Of a stretch of DNA of 64,000 nucleotides, positions 24,969 to 34,406 are shown piece after piece; the first letter of the stretch is position 1; every line of letters begins with the position of its first letter. Under the pieces are notes generated by a model. That model saw nothing but the letters and a program-made list of their open reading frames with translations, was not told where the DNA came from and searched no databases. This DNA comes from Pseudomonadota bacterium (GTDB lineage: Bacteria; Pseudomonadota; Alphaproteobacteria; Rhizobiales; Rhizobiaceae): the NCBI GenBank assembly GCA_023451735.1, contig JAEXYH010000053.1, forward strand, positions 88,191-152,190, read 5' to 3'. A program made the position numbers and the translations under genes.

Positions 24969-26359
24969 GCAGAGAGCCTCCTGAGGTTTTCCGGCAGGCG
25001 CCCAGCCGTCGCGGCAACCATGGCGCGGAACAGTTTCATGGCGCGATCCTGCCCCAAAGGTGCGACCAGCGGATCGGAGAGGAACAGGCCTTCGAGCGTT
25101 GCACCATCACCGGCAAGCACTGCTTTCAACACGGCGTTCTGGCGCTCTGCATGCGGTTTCACCAGCGCCTCGACGGCGGCTGGCAACCGGCCGGCATGTA
25201 CCGGGCGCACGCCATGCCCGGAAAAAAGGACATTGGTCTCGACGATCGTACCGGGCGCGAAGCCCTCCATCTGACCGGTATTGGGCATGTTGGCATTGAC
25301 GACGAGCGTTTCGCCACGGGTCAGCGCACGGATCTGTCCCACCAACGCTTCCTCCGATATGGCCCGCAAAGGCGGTACTTCGTTGGCGGCCTCGGCGGCG
25401 CGCGCGTCTTCCCGACGCTTCGCCTGATCGCGACGGCGCCAGTCCACGGGCGTGAGACCAAAACCCCAATCGGACGCGCGCCCGAGATACCAACTGGAAG
25501 GCAGGAACTCGGCGAGATGTCTGTCACCTGCAGCAGCAGCAATGCCGAAACGCGCCGCGAGATCGAATTTGACCCGGTTGACGTCCTCGAAATAGCGCTG
25601 GAATTCATCCGCCGGATCAAGCGGTTTTGCCCTCCATCCTTTTTCGCGATTTTCCGCCGCGAAGCTCAGATAGTCCGGTAACCAGTCGCGACCACCAACG
25701 AAGGCACGGTCAACCCAGGTGAAATGGTTGATGCCGAGAACATTGACCTGCACATCGCGAAAACCGTAGCGGATCGCGCCTTCCGCCCGATTGGCGAGCC
25801 AGGCGATGATGTGGCGCAGCTTGGTGACCTCATGGCATTCACCCCAGGCCCTGATATCGGGAAAGGCGGCGTAGAGCGCGCCGGTCAGCACCGACATCGG
25901 ATTGGTGAGATTGCAGACATAGGCCTTCGGTGCATAAGCGCGGATCGCCTCGGCGATTTCCGCCATGGCCGGGATCGCCCGCATGGCGCGCACCAGGCCG
26001 CCAGGCCCGACCGTGTCGCCCACCGACTGGACAATGCCTTCGGATTCCGGCAGTTCCAGATCCTTGGCCATGTCGTCGAACGACCCTGGAAGGATCGATA
26101 CGACGACAAAATCCACTCCCGTCAATGCCGAGGCGATCGTTTCGCTTGCGGTGTAGCGAATTGAAAGTCCATGGGCTTCGGAGAGACGATTGCCGATCAC
26201 CGCATTACGCTGGGCCGCCTCCAGATTGAGATCGAAAAGGCGGATCTCACCGGATACAGTGCGGTCATGCACAAGGTCGGCCATCAAGACCTGAGCCCAA
26301 TTCAAAGAACCGCCCCCGATATAGGCTAACGTGATCTCAGAAACAGATTGCGAAGACAT
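24965..26359 (-). CDS. Glycoside hydrolase family 4 (NAD- and metal-dependent glycosidase)
   Basis: A 464-residue GH4 enzyme. The N-terminal Rossmann fold reads YIGGGSLNWAQ. The metal site motif is Cys-His-Glu-Val in GECHEVTKLRH, NLTNPMSVLTGA and GINHFTWV are typical, and the C-terminal half is the catalytic domain. GH4 enzymes use NAD, Mn and a redox mechanism, and can cleave alpha- and beta-linked or thioglycosides. As I recall, the CHEV form is linked to alpha-glucosidase-type members, but related enzymes act on galactosides and glucuronides, so the sugar is uncertain. Located in an operon with a GH88/GH105 enzyme and a CUT1 transporter, it likely acts on the imported oligosaccharide in the cytosol. 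Confidence 0.87.
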   Translation of the reverse strand: MSSQSVSEITLAYIGGGSLNWAQVLMADLVHDRTVSGEIRLFDLNLEAAQRNAVIGNRLSEAHGLSIRYTASETIASALTGVDFVVVSILPGSFDDMAKDLELPESEGIVQSVGDTVGPGGLVRAMRAIPAMAEIAEAIRAYAPKAYVCNLTNPMSVLTGALYAAFPDIRAWGECHEVTKLRHIIAWLANRAEGAIRYGFRDVQVNVLGINHFTWVDRAFVGGRDWLPDYLSFAAENREKGWRAKPLDPADEFQRYFEDVNRVKFDLAARFGIAAAAGDRHLAEFLPSSWYLGRASDWGFGLTPVDWRRRDQAKRREDARAAEAANEVPPLRAISEEALVGQIRALTRGETLVVNANMPNTGQMEGFAPGTIVETNVLFSGHGVRPVHAGRLPAAVEALVKPHAERQNAVLKAVLAGDGATLEGLFLSDPLVAPLGQDRAMKLFRAMVAATAGRLPENLRRLSA

Positions 26360-26393
26360 GCTTTCCTCCTCCTAAAAGCACAGCGTACACCGG

Positions 26394-26411
26394 TCCGGCG
26401 CGAGCGCCGGA
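26394..26411 (-). other. Intercistronic hairpin between the GH88/105 and GH4 genes
   Basis: A perfect 7-base-pair stem (TCCGGCG / CGCCGGA) with a CGAG loop lies in the 96-base gap between the two glycosidase genes. It has no T tract, so it is more likely an mRNA-processing or partial-attenuation element than a full terminator. Confidence 0.45.
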
Positions 26412-26455
26412 TGTATCACAAGGTCATGAAATGCCCGGAGAACCCGGGAGGGCTA

Positions 26456-27586
26456 TCAAATGTAGGAACGCAAATATTCCGACAGGCAGAGGATCGCCAT
26501 CGCCTGTCCGTAAGGCATCGCCGTCAGCTTGATCTGACGGTAATAATCAAGATCGGACCCCATGGCCGTCCCGAACGACGTGTTCTGCAGTTCACCGCCC
26601 GCATCGATATGGCCGATCACGCCCTTCACCGCCCGCTCTGCAACCGGGAGATATTCCGGCCCGAGGTAACGCTTGCGTACAGCCTTCATCAGTCCGTAAC
26701 CGAAGCCGGCAGCAGCCGAGGATTCCACATAACTCTGCCGATCGTTGATCAGCGTGTGCCAGAGACCGGATGACGATTGATGCTCCGCGAGTGCTTCAGC
26801 CTGGCGCTTCAGGATCGAAATCAGATGACGGCGGAATGCGTCACCTTCCGGCAGATCGAGCAGATCGAGAAATTCGGGAATGGCGATGGTGATCCAGGAA
26901 TTGCCGCGCGCCCACAGTGCCTCTGCAAAATTATGGTTGTCCTCGAAGGTCCAGCCATGGAACCACAGACCTGTCTTCCGGTCAGCCAGATACTGGGCGT
27001 GAATGAGGAACTGGTATTTTGCCTCTTCCACATATTCCGGCCTGTTGAGCAGCAAGCCGATCTTGGCCAGTGGCATGACGCTCATCATCAGAGTGTCATC
27101 CCACATCTGCTGATGATTGACGTTGTTATAAACGATGTGCTGCAGGCCGCCCTCGCTCGTGCGCGGCATTTCGTACATGACCCATTCTGCCCAAGCTTCC
27201 AGATAGGGCTTCCACGCCGGATTGGGGCTGAGCTCATAAAGGCATGCAAGCGTCAGGAAAGGGCAGACGGTGTTGACGTTTTTGGTCGGAGTGCCTTCGG
27301 CAAGACGCGCATCGAACCACGACGTAATAATGTCGAGTGCCTTCTGATCGCCCGTCTGCTGCCAGTAGTTAAAGAGGCCGTAGAGGCCAATGCCGTGGGT
27401 CCATTCCCAGCCGGCCCAGCCTTTGGTGTCGATCACCCGGCCGTCTTCGAGACGAAGCAGGAATTCGCCCGTCTTGTCCTCTATGGCAATGAGATTGTCG
27501 GCAAGCCGCTGGATCAGACCCACGACGTCTTGTCTGGGCGCCACAAAACTCTTCTGCCGCAGGAGCGCATGCATAGTCAAAGTCAC
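26456..27586 (-). CDS. Glycoside hydrolase family 88/105 (unsaturated glycuronyl hydrolase)
   Basis: A 376-residue (alpha/alpha)6-barrel protein of the YteR/GH105 group, which removes unsaturated uronyl residues from lyase-cut pectin or rhamnogalacturonan. Visible family blocks are WEWTHGIGLYGL near residue 60, QQMWDDTLMMSV near 155, FAEALWARGNSWI near 220 and SSAAAGFGYGLMKA near 285; the Asp in MWDDTL is the expected catalytic residue. There is no signal peptide, so it acts in the cytosol on imported oligosaccharide. It is the first gene of the minus-strand operon. The frame starts with GTG at 27586 close behind GGAGG; an ATG at 27574 is the alternative. Confidence 0.85.
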   Translation of the reverse strand: MTLTMHALLRQKSFVAPRQDVVGLIQRLADNLIAIEDKTGEFLLRLEDGRVIDTKGWAGWEWTHGIGLYGLFNYWQQTGDQKALDIITSWFDARLAEGTPTKNVNTVCPFLTLACLYELSPNPAWKPYLEAWAEWVMYEMPRTSEGGLQHIVYNNVNHQQMWDDTLMMSVMPLAKIGLLLNRPEYVEEAKYQFLIHAQYLADRKTGLWFHGWTFEDNHNFAEALWARGNSWITIAIPEFLDLLDLPEGDAFRRHLISILKRQAEALAEHQSSSGLWHTLINDRQSYVESSAAAGFGYGLMKAVRKRYLGPEYLPVAERAVKGVIGHIDAGGELQNTSFGTAMGSDLDYYRQIKLTAMPYGQAMAILCLSEYLRSYI

Positions 27587-27630
27587 CTTCCTCCAGAACT
27601 GCCGGACCTCCTTGTCCGGGCACGAAATCG

Positions 27631-27651
27631 GAATGCGATTTCATTCTGAAA
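27631..27651. promoter_or_regulatory. Candidate IclR-type operator
   Basis: The divergent region between the glycosidase operon and the IclR gene contains GAATGCGATTTCATTC (27631-27646) overlapping TTTCATTCTGAAA (27639-27651). These are two overlapping short palindromes resembling the TGAAA/TTTCA half-sites of KdgR-like IclR operators. This is pattern only. Confidence 0.35.
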
Positions 27652-27832
27652 AAGAAGGAAGCATACAAAAAAATGAAATGCAATGGGTGCTCAAGATTTA
27701 TCGCGCCAAAGCTTACAAACCGCAAGAACTATGCGATTCGAATGAAATATCGGCGTTTTTCCGGCATTTTGCGCAGCTTGACAACGCTCAACAATATTTT
27801 CAGAATGCAGTTCTGTTTTTTTGGAGCAGCCA

Positions 27833-28621
27833 ATGTCTGACAATTCTCGCAATAAATCCGACAATGTCGCTGCAGTCCTCAAAGTGTTCTCGGTGCTTGA
27901 GACGCTAGCAGAGGACGGCCGTTCCAGTCTTGGCGATATTGCCCAGAGAGCCATGACCTCGAAGGCGACGACTCATAGGCTGCTTCAGACCATGGTCGAC
28001 CTCGGTTACGCCGAGCAAGAGGAGGAGACGGAGAAATACCGCCTCACGCTGAAGCTGTTCGGATTGGGCGCGCGCACCTTGCGTGGCCAGACGCATTTGC
28101 TGCAGGTCGCAGACCGGGCCATGGGCATGCTTTCGCGCGAAACTGGTGAATCGATCAATCTCGGCGTGATGGATGAACGCGAACAGCGCGTCGCCTATAT
28201 CCACAAATACGACAGTGCCTATAGCCTTTCGATGAATTCGCCACTCGGCAAACGTAACCCGCTGCACAGTACCTCGCTCGGCAAGGCACTTCTGGCTTTC
28301 CGCGACGAAATCGAAATCGCCGAACGGTTGTCGAAGATGACATTCGAGAAGCTGGCACCCAAAACGATCACAGATGTGGAAACACTGCGTGAGCAACTGA
28401 TCCGTATTCGCGAAGATGGTTACTCGGAGGAATTGGAGGAAAGCGAAGTCGGAGTACGCTGCATGGCAGTGCCGATCCGCGACCATCTGGGGAAATCGAT
28501 CGCGGCGATCAGCATTTCGTTTCCGCTGCTCCGGTTCGATCCGGCGCGCAAGTCCACATATGTGCGGATACTTCTGGAGGCAGGCCAGATGGCTTCGAAA
28601 AGCCTCGGTTTTAGAGGCTAA
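27833..28621 (+). CDS. IclR family transcriptional regulator
   Basis: A 262-residue IclR regulator: an N-terminal winged helix (about residues 10-70, GDIAQRAMTSKATTHRLLQTM) and a C-terminal GAF-like effector domain (about 85-255) with the conserved GVRCMAVPIRDHLG block. ATG at 27833 is preferred over an upstream in-frame TTG at 27821 because GGAG lies six bases before it. The gene is divergent from the GH88/105-GH4-ABC operon, and IclR proteins such as KdgR commonly control pectin catabolism, so it probably represses that operon and senses an uronic acid derivative. Confidence 0.88.
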   Translation: MSDNSRNKSDNVAAVLKVFSVLETLAEDGRSSLGDIAQRAMTSKATTHRLLQTMVDLGYAEQEEETEKYRLTLKLFGLGARTLRGQTHLLQVADRAMGMLSRETGESINLGVMDEREQRVAYIHKYDSAYSLSMNSPLGKRNPLHSTSLGKALLAFRDEIEIAERLSKMTFEKLAPKTITDVETLREQLIRIREDGYSEELEESEVGVRCMAVPIRDHLGKSIAAISISFPLLRFDPARKSTYVRILLEAGQMASKSLGFRG

Positions 28622-28709
28622 TCACGTCCCACCACAGCCTTGGAAAGAGCTTCGCGCGGATGATTTCGCATGGCCTGTCAGTGGTGACGGTCGGCTCTAC
28701 GGGCTGCCT

Positions 28710-29942
28710 TCACGTCTCAGCCAAATCCATCAAACCGCGCGGCAGGTGGTTCATGCATTCCGCGCCGTTGGCCGTTACCACAAACTGGTCCTCGATCATC
28801 AATGCACCGAGGCCTTGACCATAAAATGGTGCTTCCAGTGCCACAACCATATCCGCTTCGATGATTTCTTGATTATCGGCGGAGAAGAATGGCCATTCCT
28901 CGATACCAACACTGCCGCCGACTGCGTGACCGAAATGGCCGCGATAATATTCACCAAAGCCGTCCCTGCGCATCGACTGAAGCATGGCCGCATGTACGGA
29001 ACCGAAGAGATTATCGGGCCGGATCTGTTCAAGCCCGGCATGGAATGCCGCCTCAAGTGCCTTGAACACATCAACAGCAAGCCCGGACGGCTGGCCGAAA
29101 GCATATGTTCTCGCCCCATCAGAAGAGTAACCGTCTACGAGCGTTCCGACATCCGCCTTGATAAGCGCGCCCGGCGTTACCAGTGCCGCCATGTCAGAAA
29201 GATCGGCACCCACCGATATGTAATCCCAGTGACCGCTGAGCGAGAAACCACCTTCAGCAGCGGCTGCTTGCGCACCAGCCTTCCATGTCGCGGAAAGCTC
29301 CGGCAAGGACACACCTGGCCTAATTGCCTGTGACATCATGGTCAGACCCGCTTCCGCAGCCTGGGAAGCTCGGCGCAAACGGTTGATTTCCAGCGGTGTC
29401 TTCACCGCTCGCAGCCGCCGCAGCACTGTCGAGCCATCCAGCCATTCGACCTGCGGCAACCTTCCCTTCAAAGCTTCAAAATCAGCGGCGGGTATGAATT
29501 CGAGATCGACACCGAGACGTGCATTCGAGAGCCCGCGTTCGTGAAGAAGGTCGCCGAGCAGACCGAAAACGACAGAGCGATCGAATGTTTCGGGCCGCGG
29601 TCCGCCAACACCAGTGCGGCGATAGGCCTCATCAATCTGTTCAATGGTCTGCGCCCCGGCAATATCGAGCATGTCGATCCATATGCGGTGTGCGCGTATG
29701 TCGACATCAGGCGCGAGCCGCCCAACCGTTGTTGCTGCATGATCGCTAACGATGGCGGCGAGGCCCGCATCTGCCTGGGCGGGCACAAGGGCAACTGCCG
29801 CCCCTGCCCGCCCCCACATGGTTGCAACACCTGCAGGCGCCCCGATCGCATAGCGAAAGGCCTCTGGCTGAAAGAGAACAAGCGCATCGATCCCGGCCTC
29901 CTTCATCAGCCGACTTGCGCGTTTCCTGTCGATATCGCTCAT
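28710..29942 (-). CDS. M24 family metallopeptidase (Xaa-Pro dipeptidase/creatinase type)
   Basis: A 410-residue two-domain M24 protein: an N-terminal creatinase-like domain (about residues 1-160) and a C-terminal pita-bread domain. The five metal ligands are visible: Asp in LIKADVG, Asp in SSDGARTY, His in HFGHAVGG, Glu in VALEAPFY and Glu in MIEDQFVV. It removes an N-terminal residue before proline, or hydrolyses a related substrate, in the cytosol. It is divergent from the Dpp-type transporter operon, so it probably processes the peptide that this system imports. Confidence 0.87.
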   Translation of the reverse strand: MSDIDRKRASRLMKEAGIDALVLFQPEAFRYAIGAPAGVATMWGRAGAAVALVPAQADAGLAAIVSDHAATTVGRLAPDVDIRAHRIWIDMLDIAGAQTIEQIDEAYRRTGVGGPRPETFDRSVVFGLLGDLLHERGLSNARLGVDLEFIPAADFEALKGRLPQVEWLDGSTVLRRLRAVKTPLEINRLRRASQAAEAGLTMMSQAIRPGVSLPELSATWKAGAQAAAAEGGFSLSGHWDYISVGADLSDMAALVTPGALIKADVGTLVDGYSSDGARTYAFGQPSGLAVDVFKALEAAFHAGLEQIRPDNLFGSVHAAMLQSMRRDGFGEYYRGHFGHAVGGSVGIEEWPFFSADNQEIIEADMVVALEAPFYGQGLGALMIEDQFVVTANGAECMNHLPRGLMDLAET

Positions 29943-30157
29943 GGCTCATTCCAATCTCTGATCTTTGTCAAAGACTTAATCCGCCCGAAAGCGAAGTTCC
30001 AGCACTGGAACAAAATTCTTCATCAGGCCTCAACGGAAGCAGCGCATTTCCTCATACTCTGTTTTTTCATCCTTGCCTCTCTTCCGATGTCGCACGACTA
30101 GACTATTCTCCGCAGCGTGAATAATGGCCGGCACGGCCAGTGAATTGGAGTTTGAAT

Positions 30158-31687
30158 ATGAGCGGTTTGACGACCCGTCTGGGCTCAACCCTGAACAACA
30201 AGCGGATTGCTACCCGCACAGCGATCGCAGCGGTGCTTTTGGGCACGCTGACGGCAGGATCTGCACAGACCGCCGATTTCGACGCGGACGCGACCATCAA
30301 TATCGGGTCGCTCTACGAACCGCAGAATCTCGACAACACGGCGGGCGCCGGCCAAGGCATCAACGAAGCCTTTAACAACAACGTCTACGAGGGACTTTTC
30401 CGCCTCTCCGACTCAGGCTCCGTGGAGCCGGTTCTGGCCAAGGATTTCAAGGTCAGCGACGATGGCCTTACCTCCACCTTAGCTCTGCAGCCTGGAGTAA
30501 AATTCCATTCCGGCGACCCGCTCACATCCAAGGATGTGAAGTTCTCGATCGAACGCGTCACCTCGGCGGAATCGAAAAGCTCGCGCAAGAACAGCCTGAA
30601 GCCGATCGCCGGTATCGAAACGCCCGATGATGCAACTGTCGTCATCAAGCTTTCGTCACGGTCCATCTCGCTTCCCTACAATCTAACCTATGTCTGGATC
30701 GTCAACGATACCGCGACCAACCTGACTGCCGCAGAAGATGGAACCGGCCCCTATGAGCTGGCCGACTGGCGCCGCGGCTCATCGATTGCATTGACCCGCT
30801 TCGACGAATATTGGGGCGAGAAGCCAAGCAATGGTGACGTGGTTTTCCAATATTTCACCGAAGCGACGGCACTAAACAACGCGCTGCTGACCGGCTCGGT
30901 TGATATCATTACCTCTGTCCAGAGCCCGGACTCGCTTGCCCAGTTCAAGGACAATGCAGACTTCACGGTCGCGGAAGGTCAGTCCACCACCAAGCTTCTC
31001 CTGGCCTATAACGACCGCGTCGCGCCATTCGACAATGTCAAGGTTCGCAAGGCGCTTGCCCGTGCGGTGGACGATGCAAAGCTGCTCAAGGCAGTATGGG
31101 GTGACTACGGGACGCTGATCGGTTCGATGGTCCCGCCAACCGATCCTTGGTTCGTCGACCTTACCAAGACGGATGCCTATGACATCGAAAGCGCCAAGGC
31201 GCTTCTTGCAGAAGCTGGTTATCCGGATGGCTTCTCCTTCACCATCGATACCCCGAATTACGATCCGCATCCGATCGCCGCACAGTTCCTGCAGACGGAG
31301 CTTGCCAAAATCGGCGTGAAGGTGAACATCAACGTGATCACCGCAAACGAGTGGTATTCGAAAATCTACAAGGCGCATGATTTCCAGGCGACCTTGCAGG
31401 AGCATGTGAACCACCGCGACATCGTCTTCTACGGTAATCCTGACTTCTATTGGGGGTACAACAACCCGAAGGTTGTTGATCTGATCAAGCAGGCTGAAGC
31501 CAGCGCCACGACCGACGAGCAGACCGCAAAGCTGAAGGAAGCCAACACGATCATTGCCGAGGATGCGGCCAGCAATTGGCTCTATCTTTATCCGCAGATC
31601 GTGGTCTCGACCAAGGCGGTCACCGGCTATCCGCTTAATGGGCTGAACGCACAGTTCTTCGCAGGCGACATCAAGAAAGCCGATTGA
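30158..31687 (+). CDS. Peptide ABC transporter substrate-binding protein (SBP_bac_5)
   Basis: A 509-residue family-5 binding protein. It has an N-terminal signal (about residues 1-38, with a basic region, a hydrophobic core and SAQTADF at cleavage) and the typical start NIGSLYEPQNLDNTAG. Characteristic segments LKDGVKF-like (LQPGVKFHSGDPLTSKDVKFSIER) and LLLAYNDRVAPFDNVKVRKAL are present. ATG at 30158 follows GGAG by seven bases; the frame is open to 30140. It binds dipeptides, oligopeptides or similar compounds in the periplasm for the four genes downstream. Confidence 0.9.
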   Translation: MSGLTTRLGSTLNNKRIATRTAIAAVLLGTLTAGSAQTADFDADATINIGSLYEPQNLDNTAGAGQGINEAFNNNVYEGLFRLSDSGSVEPVLAKDFKVSDDGLTSTLALQPGVKFHSGDPLTSKDVKFSIERVTSAESKSSRKNSLKPIAGIETPDDATVVIKLSSRSISLPYNLTYVWIVNDTATNLTAAEDGTGPYELADWRRGSSIALTRFDEYWGEKPSNGDVVFQYFTEATALNNALLTGSVDIITSVQSPDSLAQFKDNADFTVAEGQSTTKLLLAYNDRVAPFDNVKVRKALARAVDDAKLLKAVWGDYGTLIGSMVPPTDPWFVDLTKTDAYDIESAKALLAEAGYPDGFSFTIDTPNYDPHPIAAQFLQTELAKIGVKVNINVITANEWYSKIYKAHDFQATLQEHVNHRDIVFYGNPDFYWGYNNPKVVDLIKQAEASATTDEQTAKLKEANTIIAEDAASNWLYLYPQIVVSTKAVTGYPLNGLNAQFFAGDIKKAD

Positions 31688-31732
31688 TCGCATCTTGCTC
31701 TCGGCAAATCGATAATCTGCGTTATAAGGCTG

Positions 31733-31758
31733 GCCGCCCGGTTTCTCCGGGCGGCTTT
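31733..31758 (+). other. Attenuator-type hairpin between binding protein and permease genes
   Basis: A perfect 9-base-pair stem (GCCGCCCGG / CCGGGCGGC) with a TTTCT loop, followed by three T residues, lies in the 81-base gap. Its position after the binding-protein gene fits partial termination that keeps binding protein above transporter levels. Confidence 0.6.
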
Positions 31759-31768
31759 CCCACGAAAG

Positions 31769-32746
31769 GTGCCGGTCATTCTTTCCTATCTGTTTCGCCG
31801 TCTGGTCATTCTTCTCATATCCATTCTGATCGCGGCCGCCGTGCTGTTTTTGCTGCTGCGCCTTTTGCCCGGTGACCCCGCCAATGCTCTGGTCTCCGTT
31901 GGTGCCGATCCCGAGCAGATCGAGGCGGCGCGCCGCCAGGTCGGTTCAGACCTGCCGCTTTCCGAACAGTTTTTCCGCTTCGTTTCCAGTCTCGCCCGCT
32001 TCGATCTAGGCACGTCCTTCATCAGCCATACGCCTGTCCTGCCGGAGATAGGCAAACGGTTGGCCATTACTGTGCCGCTGACCCTCATGGCGTTTGTACT
32101 GGCCATTGTGATCGCATTGCCGCTCGGTATCATTGCGGCGGTCAAGTCAAACCGCTGGTACGGCTCGATGATATCGGTGGTATCACAGCTCGGCATCGCC
32201 GTTCCGGTCTTCTGGATCGGCATCCTTCTCGTCACCGTCTTTGCGGTCAATCTGAGGCTCTTCCCTTCGGGCGGCTTTCCGCCACGTGGTTGGTTGCGGG
32301 CGGAAGCCGCCTTCGACTCGCTGATCCTTCCGGTCATCACCATTGCCATCGTCATGTCGGCATCACTGATCCGCTATGTACGCTCGGCTACGCAGGACGT
32401 GCTCGGCAGCGATTATTTGCGTACCGCCCGCGCACTTGGCGCGAGTTTTACCGGGGCAATGATCCGCCACGGTATCCGCAATGCCTCAGTGCCGGTCATT
32501 TCCATCCTTGGTATCGAACTTGCTTCCACCTTGCTTGGCGCAGTTGTGGTCGAACGCGTCTTTTCGCTCCCTGGTCTCGGCTCGATGCTGCTTCTGGGCA
32601 TAGAGCAGCGCGACTATCCCAACGTGCAAGGCGTGTTGTTCGTCTCGACGCTTCTGGTCCTGCTCGTGGGTTTTTTCGCCGATCTGGCACAGCGGCTGAT
32701 CGATCCGCGCCTGAGAGACCGTAACGGCGGTGGAGCAGGAAGATGA
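31769..32746 (+). CDS. Peptide ABC transporter permease (DppB type)
   Basis: A 325-residue permease of the DppB/OppB family: an N-terminal membrane segment (ILSYLFRRLVILLISILI), a periplasmic linker (LPGDPANALVSVGADPEQI) and five further spans. The EAA-like loop reads YLRTARALGASF near residue 215. The start is GTG with a weak ribosome-binding site; no ATG occurs within the first conserved segment. It overlaps the next permease by four bases. Confidence 0.9.
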   Translation: MPVILSYLFRRLVILLISILIAAAVLFLLLRLLPGDPANALVSVGADPEQIEAARRQVGSDLPLSEQFFRFVSSLARFDLGTSFISHTPVLPEIGKRLAITVPLTLMAFVLAIVIALPLGIIAAVKSNRWYGSMISVVSQLGIAVPVFWIGILLVTVFAVNLRLFPSGGFPPRGWLRAEAAFDSLILPVITIAIVMSASLIRYVRSATQDVLGSDYLRTARALGASFTGAMIRHGIRNASVPVISILGIELASTLLGAVVVERVFSLPGLGSMLLLGIEQRDYPNVQGVLFVSTLLVLLVGFFADLAQRLIDPRLRDRNGGGAGR

Positions 32747-33600
32747 GCGACACAACGACCATCATGGTATCGGCGCAAGACAGAAAACGTCGTTCGTGGA
32801 CATTCACGATCGGAGCGGCCATCGTGGGCCTGCATATCCTGATTGGCCTCATGACGCTGGTCTGGACACCATTCGATCCGCCAGCCATGTCGGGTGGGCG
32901 GTTGGAGGGAGCGTCTTTCACCCATCTTGCCGGGACCGACAGGTTGGGTCGCGATCTGTTCTCGCTGATCATGATCGGCTCTCGCATCGCATTGATCGTC
33001 GGCTCGGGCGCGGTCGTCATCGGTGGATTGATCGGCGTCACGATCGGTTTACTGGCAGCCTTCGCCTCCAAGACACCGGACGATGTCCTTTCCGCAGGTC
33101 TTGATATTCTGATCGCCTTTCCAACTCTGCTGCTTGCCATGCTGATCGTCGCGGCAAGCGACGGCGCAAGCCTTGAGACTGCGATCGTCGCGATTGGCGT
33201 TGCAAATTCTGCCATCGTAGCGCGGCTCACACGTATTCTCACCAAGCGCGTGCTTTCAATGGATTACATCACAGCCGCGCGCATCTCCGGCACGTCATGG
33301 ATAGGAGTGGTATGGATCCATATTCTCCCCAACATATGGCCGACGCTCCTCGTTAATCTGGCACTTCAGTTCGGCCTTGCCGTGATTGCCGAAGCGTCCC
33401 TTTCCTATCTCGGCCTGGGCGCACCGCCACCGAACGCTTCATGGGGACGACTGCTGCAGGAAGCCCAGGGAACCGTTTACAGCGCTCCACTTGGGGCAAT
33501 CGCGCCCGGTATTGCGCTTGTCTCATTGGTGATCGGCATCAACCTTCTCGCCGACGGTCTGCGCGATCTTGCTGACCCAACCCGCAGGAGCCGCCGATGA
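32743..33600 (+). CDS. Peptide ABC transporter permease (DppC type)
   Basis: A 285-residue permease of the DppC/OppC family. After a short N-terminal cytoplasmic tail and the first span comes the typical LAGTDRLGRDLFSLIMIGSR block, then five spans, with the EAA-like loop YITAARISGTSW near residue 175 and the C-terminal LADGLRDLADP. Start and stop overlap both neighbours by four bases, so dppB, dppC and the two ATPases are translationally linked. Confidence 0.9.
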   Translation: MSDTTTIMVSAQDRKRRSWTFTIGAAIVGLHILIGLMTLVWTPFDPPAMSGGRLEGASFTHLAGTDRLGRDLFSLIMIGSRIALIVGSGAVVIGGLIGVTIGLLAAFASKTPDDVLSAGLDILIAFPTLLLAMLIVAASDGASLETAIVAIGVANSAIVARLTRILTKRVLSMDYITAARISGTSWIGVVWIHILPNIWPTLLVNLALQFGLAVIAEASLSYLGLGAPPPNASWGRLLQEAQGTVYSAPLGAIAPGIALVSLVIGINLLADGLRDLADPTRRSRR

Positions 33601-34406
33601 CGTCCCTACTCGAGATCGACAATCTTGTGATCCATGCCGGCAGAAAGTCCTTGGTTACCGACCTGTCGTTTTCTATTTTCGCCGGAGAACGCCTCGGCCT
33701 TATCGGAGAATCCGGCTCCGGCAAGTCGCTGACCGCGCTTGCTGCAATCGGTCTGCTGCCAGATGCGCTGAAGGCATCCGGTTCGGTTCTGCTCGACGGC
33801 CAACAGGTAATTGGTGCGCGCGACCGTGATCTCGTGCCTCTACGCGGCACGGCCGCTGCCGTCGTGTTTCAGGAGCCGCTGACCGCACTTGACCCATTGG
33901 TGAAAATCGGCCGGCAGGTCGGCGAGGCCGTAAAACGCCGCGCAAAGCGCGACAGACGCACGACGGATAAGGAAAGCACTGCCAAAGAGGTGCTGGCACT
34001 ACTCGATCAGGTCGCACTTCCGGAACCGCAACGCATCATCGATGCCTGGCCGCACGAAGTTTCCGGCGGACAGCGGCAGCGTGCCGCGATCGCCATGGCA
34101 CTGGCATGCAAACCCAAGCTGCTGATTGCCGACGAGCCCACCACGGCGCTGGATGTAACCACTCAGGCGGAAATCCTTGCGCTGCTGGCGGATCTCGTTC
34201 GGGAGCGAGACATGGCATTGCTTTTCATCAGCCACGATCTGCCGGTCGTCGCCGGAGCTGTGGATCGCGTAGTGGTTATGCAGCATGGCCGTATCGTTGA
34301 AAGCGGCTCGGTTTCCGATGTTTTCAGGCAACCAAGCCATCCTTATACGCAAAGTCTTGTCGCGGCGGCACGTGCCTTCGACGAGGCTCTGGAGATCGCC
34401 AAGTGA
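33597..34406 (+). CDS. Peptide ABC transporter ATP-binding protein (DppD type)
   Basis: A 269-residue ABC ATPase of the DppD/OppD group: Walker A GESGSGKSLT, Q-loop FQEPLTALDP, signature VSGGQRQR, Walker B LIADEPTTALDV and H-loop FISHDL. It is shorter than typical DppD (about 320 residues) and lacks most of the C-terminal oligopeptide-transport domain with the Cys-rich Fe-S motif. That domain is often missing in compact rhizobial systems. It pairs with the next ATPase. Confidence 0.9.
   Translation: MTSLLEIDNLVIHAGRKSLVTDLSFSIFAGERLGLIGESGSGKSLTALAAIGLLPDALKASGSVLLDGQQVIGARDRDLVPLRGTAAAVVFQEPLTALDPLVKIGRQVGEAVKRRAKRDRRTTDKESTAKEVLALLDQVALPEPQRIIDAWPHEVSGGQRQRAAIAMALACKPKLLIADEPTTALDVTTQAEILALLADLVRERDMALLFISHDLPVVAGAVDRVVVMQHGRIVESGSVSDVFRQPSHPYTQSLVAAARAFDEALEIAK

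Noticed and set aside
27602..27619. Hairpin with AAGGAG in its loop before the GH88/105 gene, possibly hiding a ribosome-binding site
   Set aside because: The loop is 21 bases from the start and a second GGAGG lies right before the start, so a translational switch is not supported.
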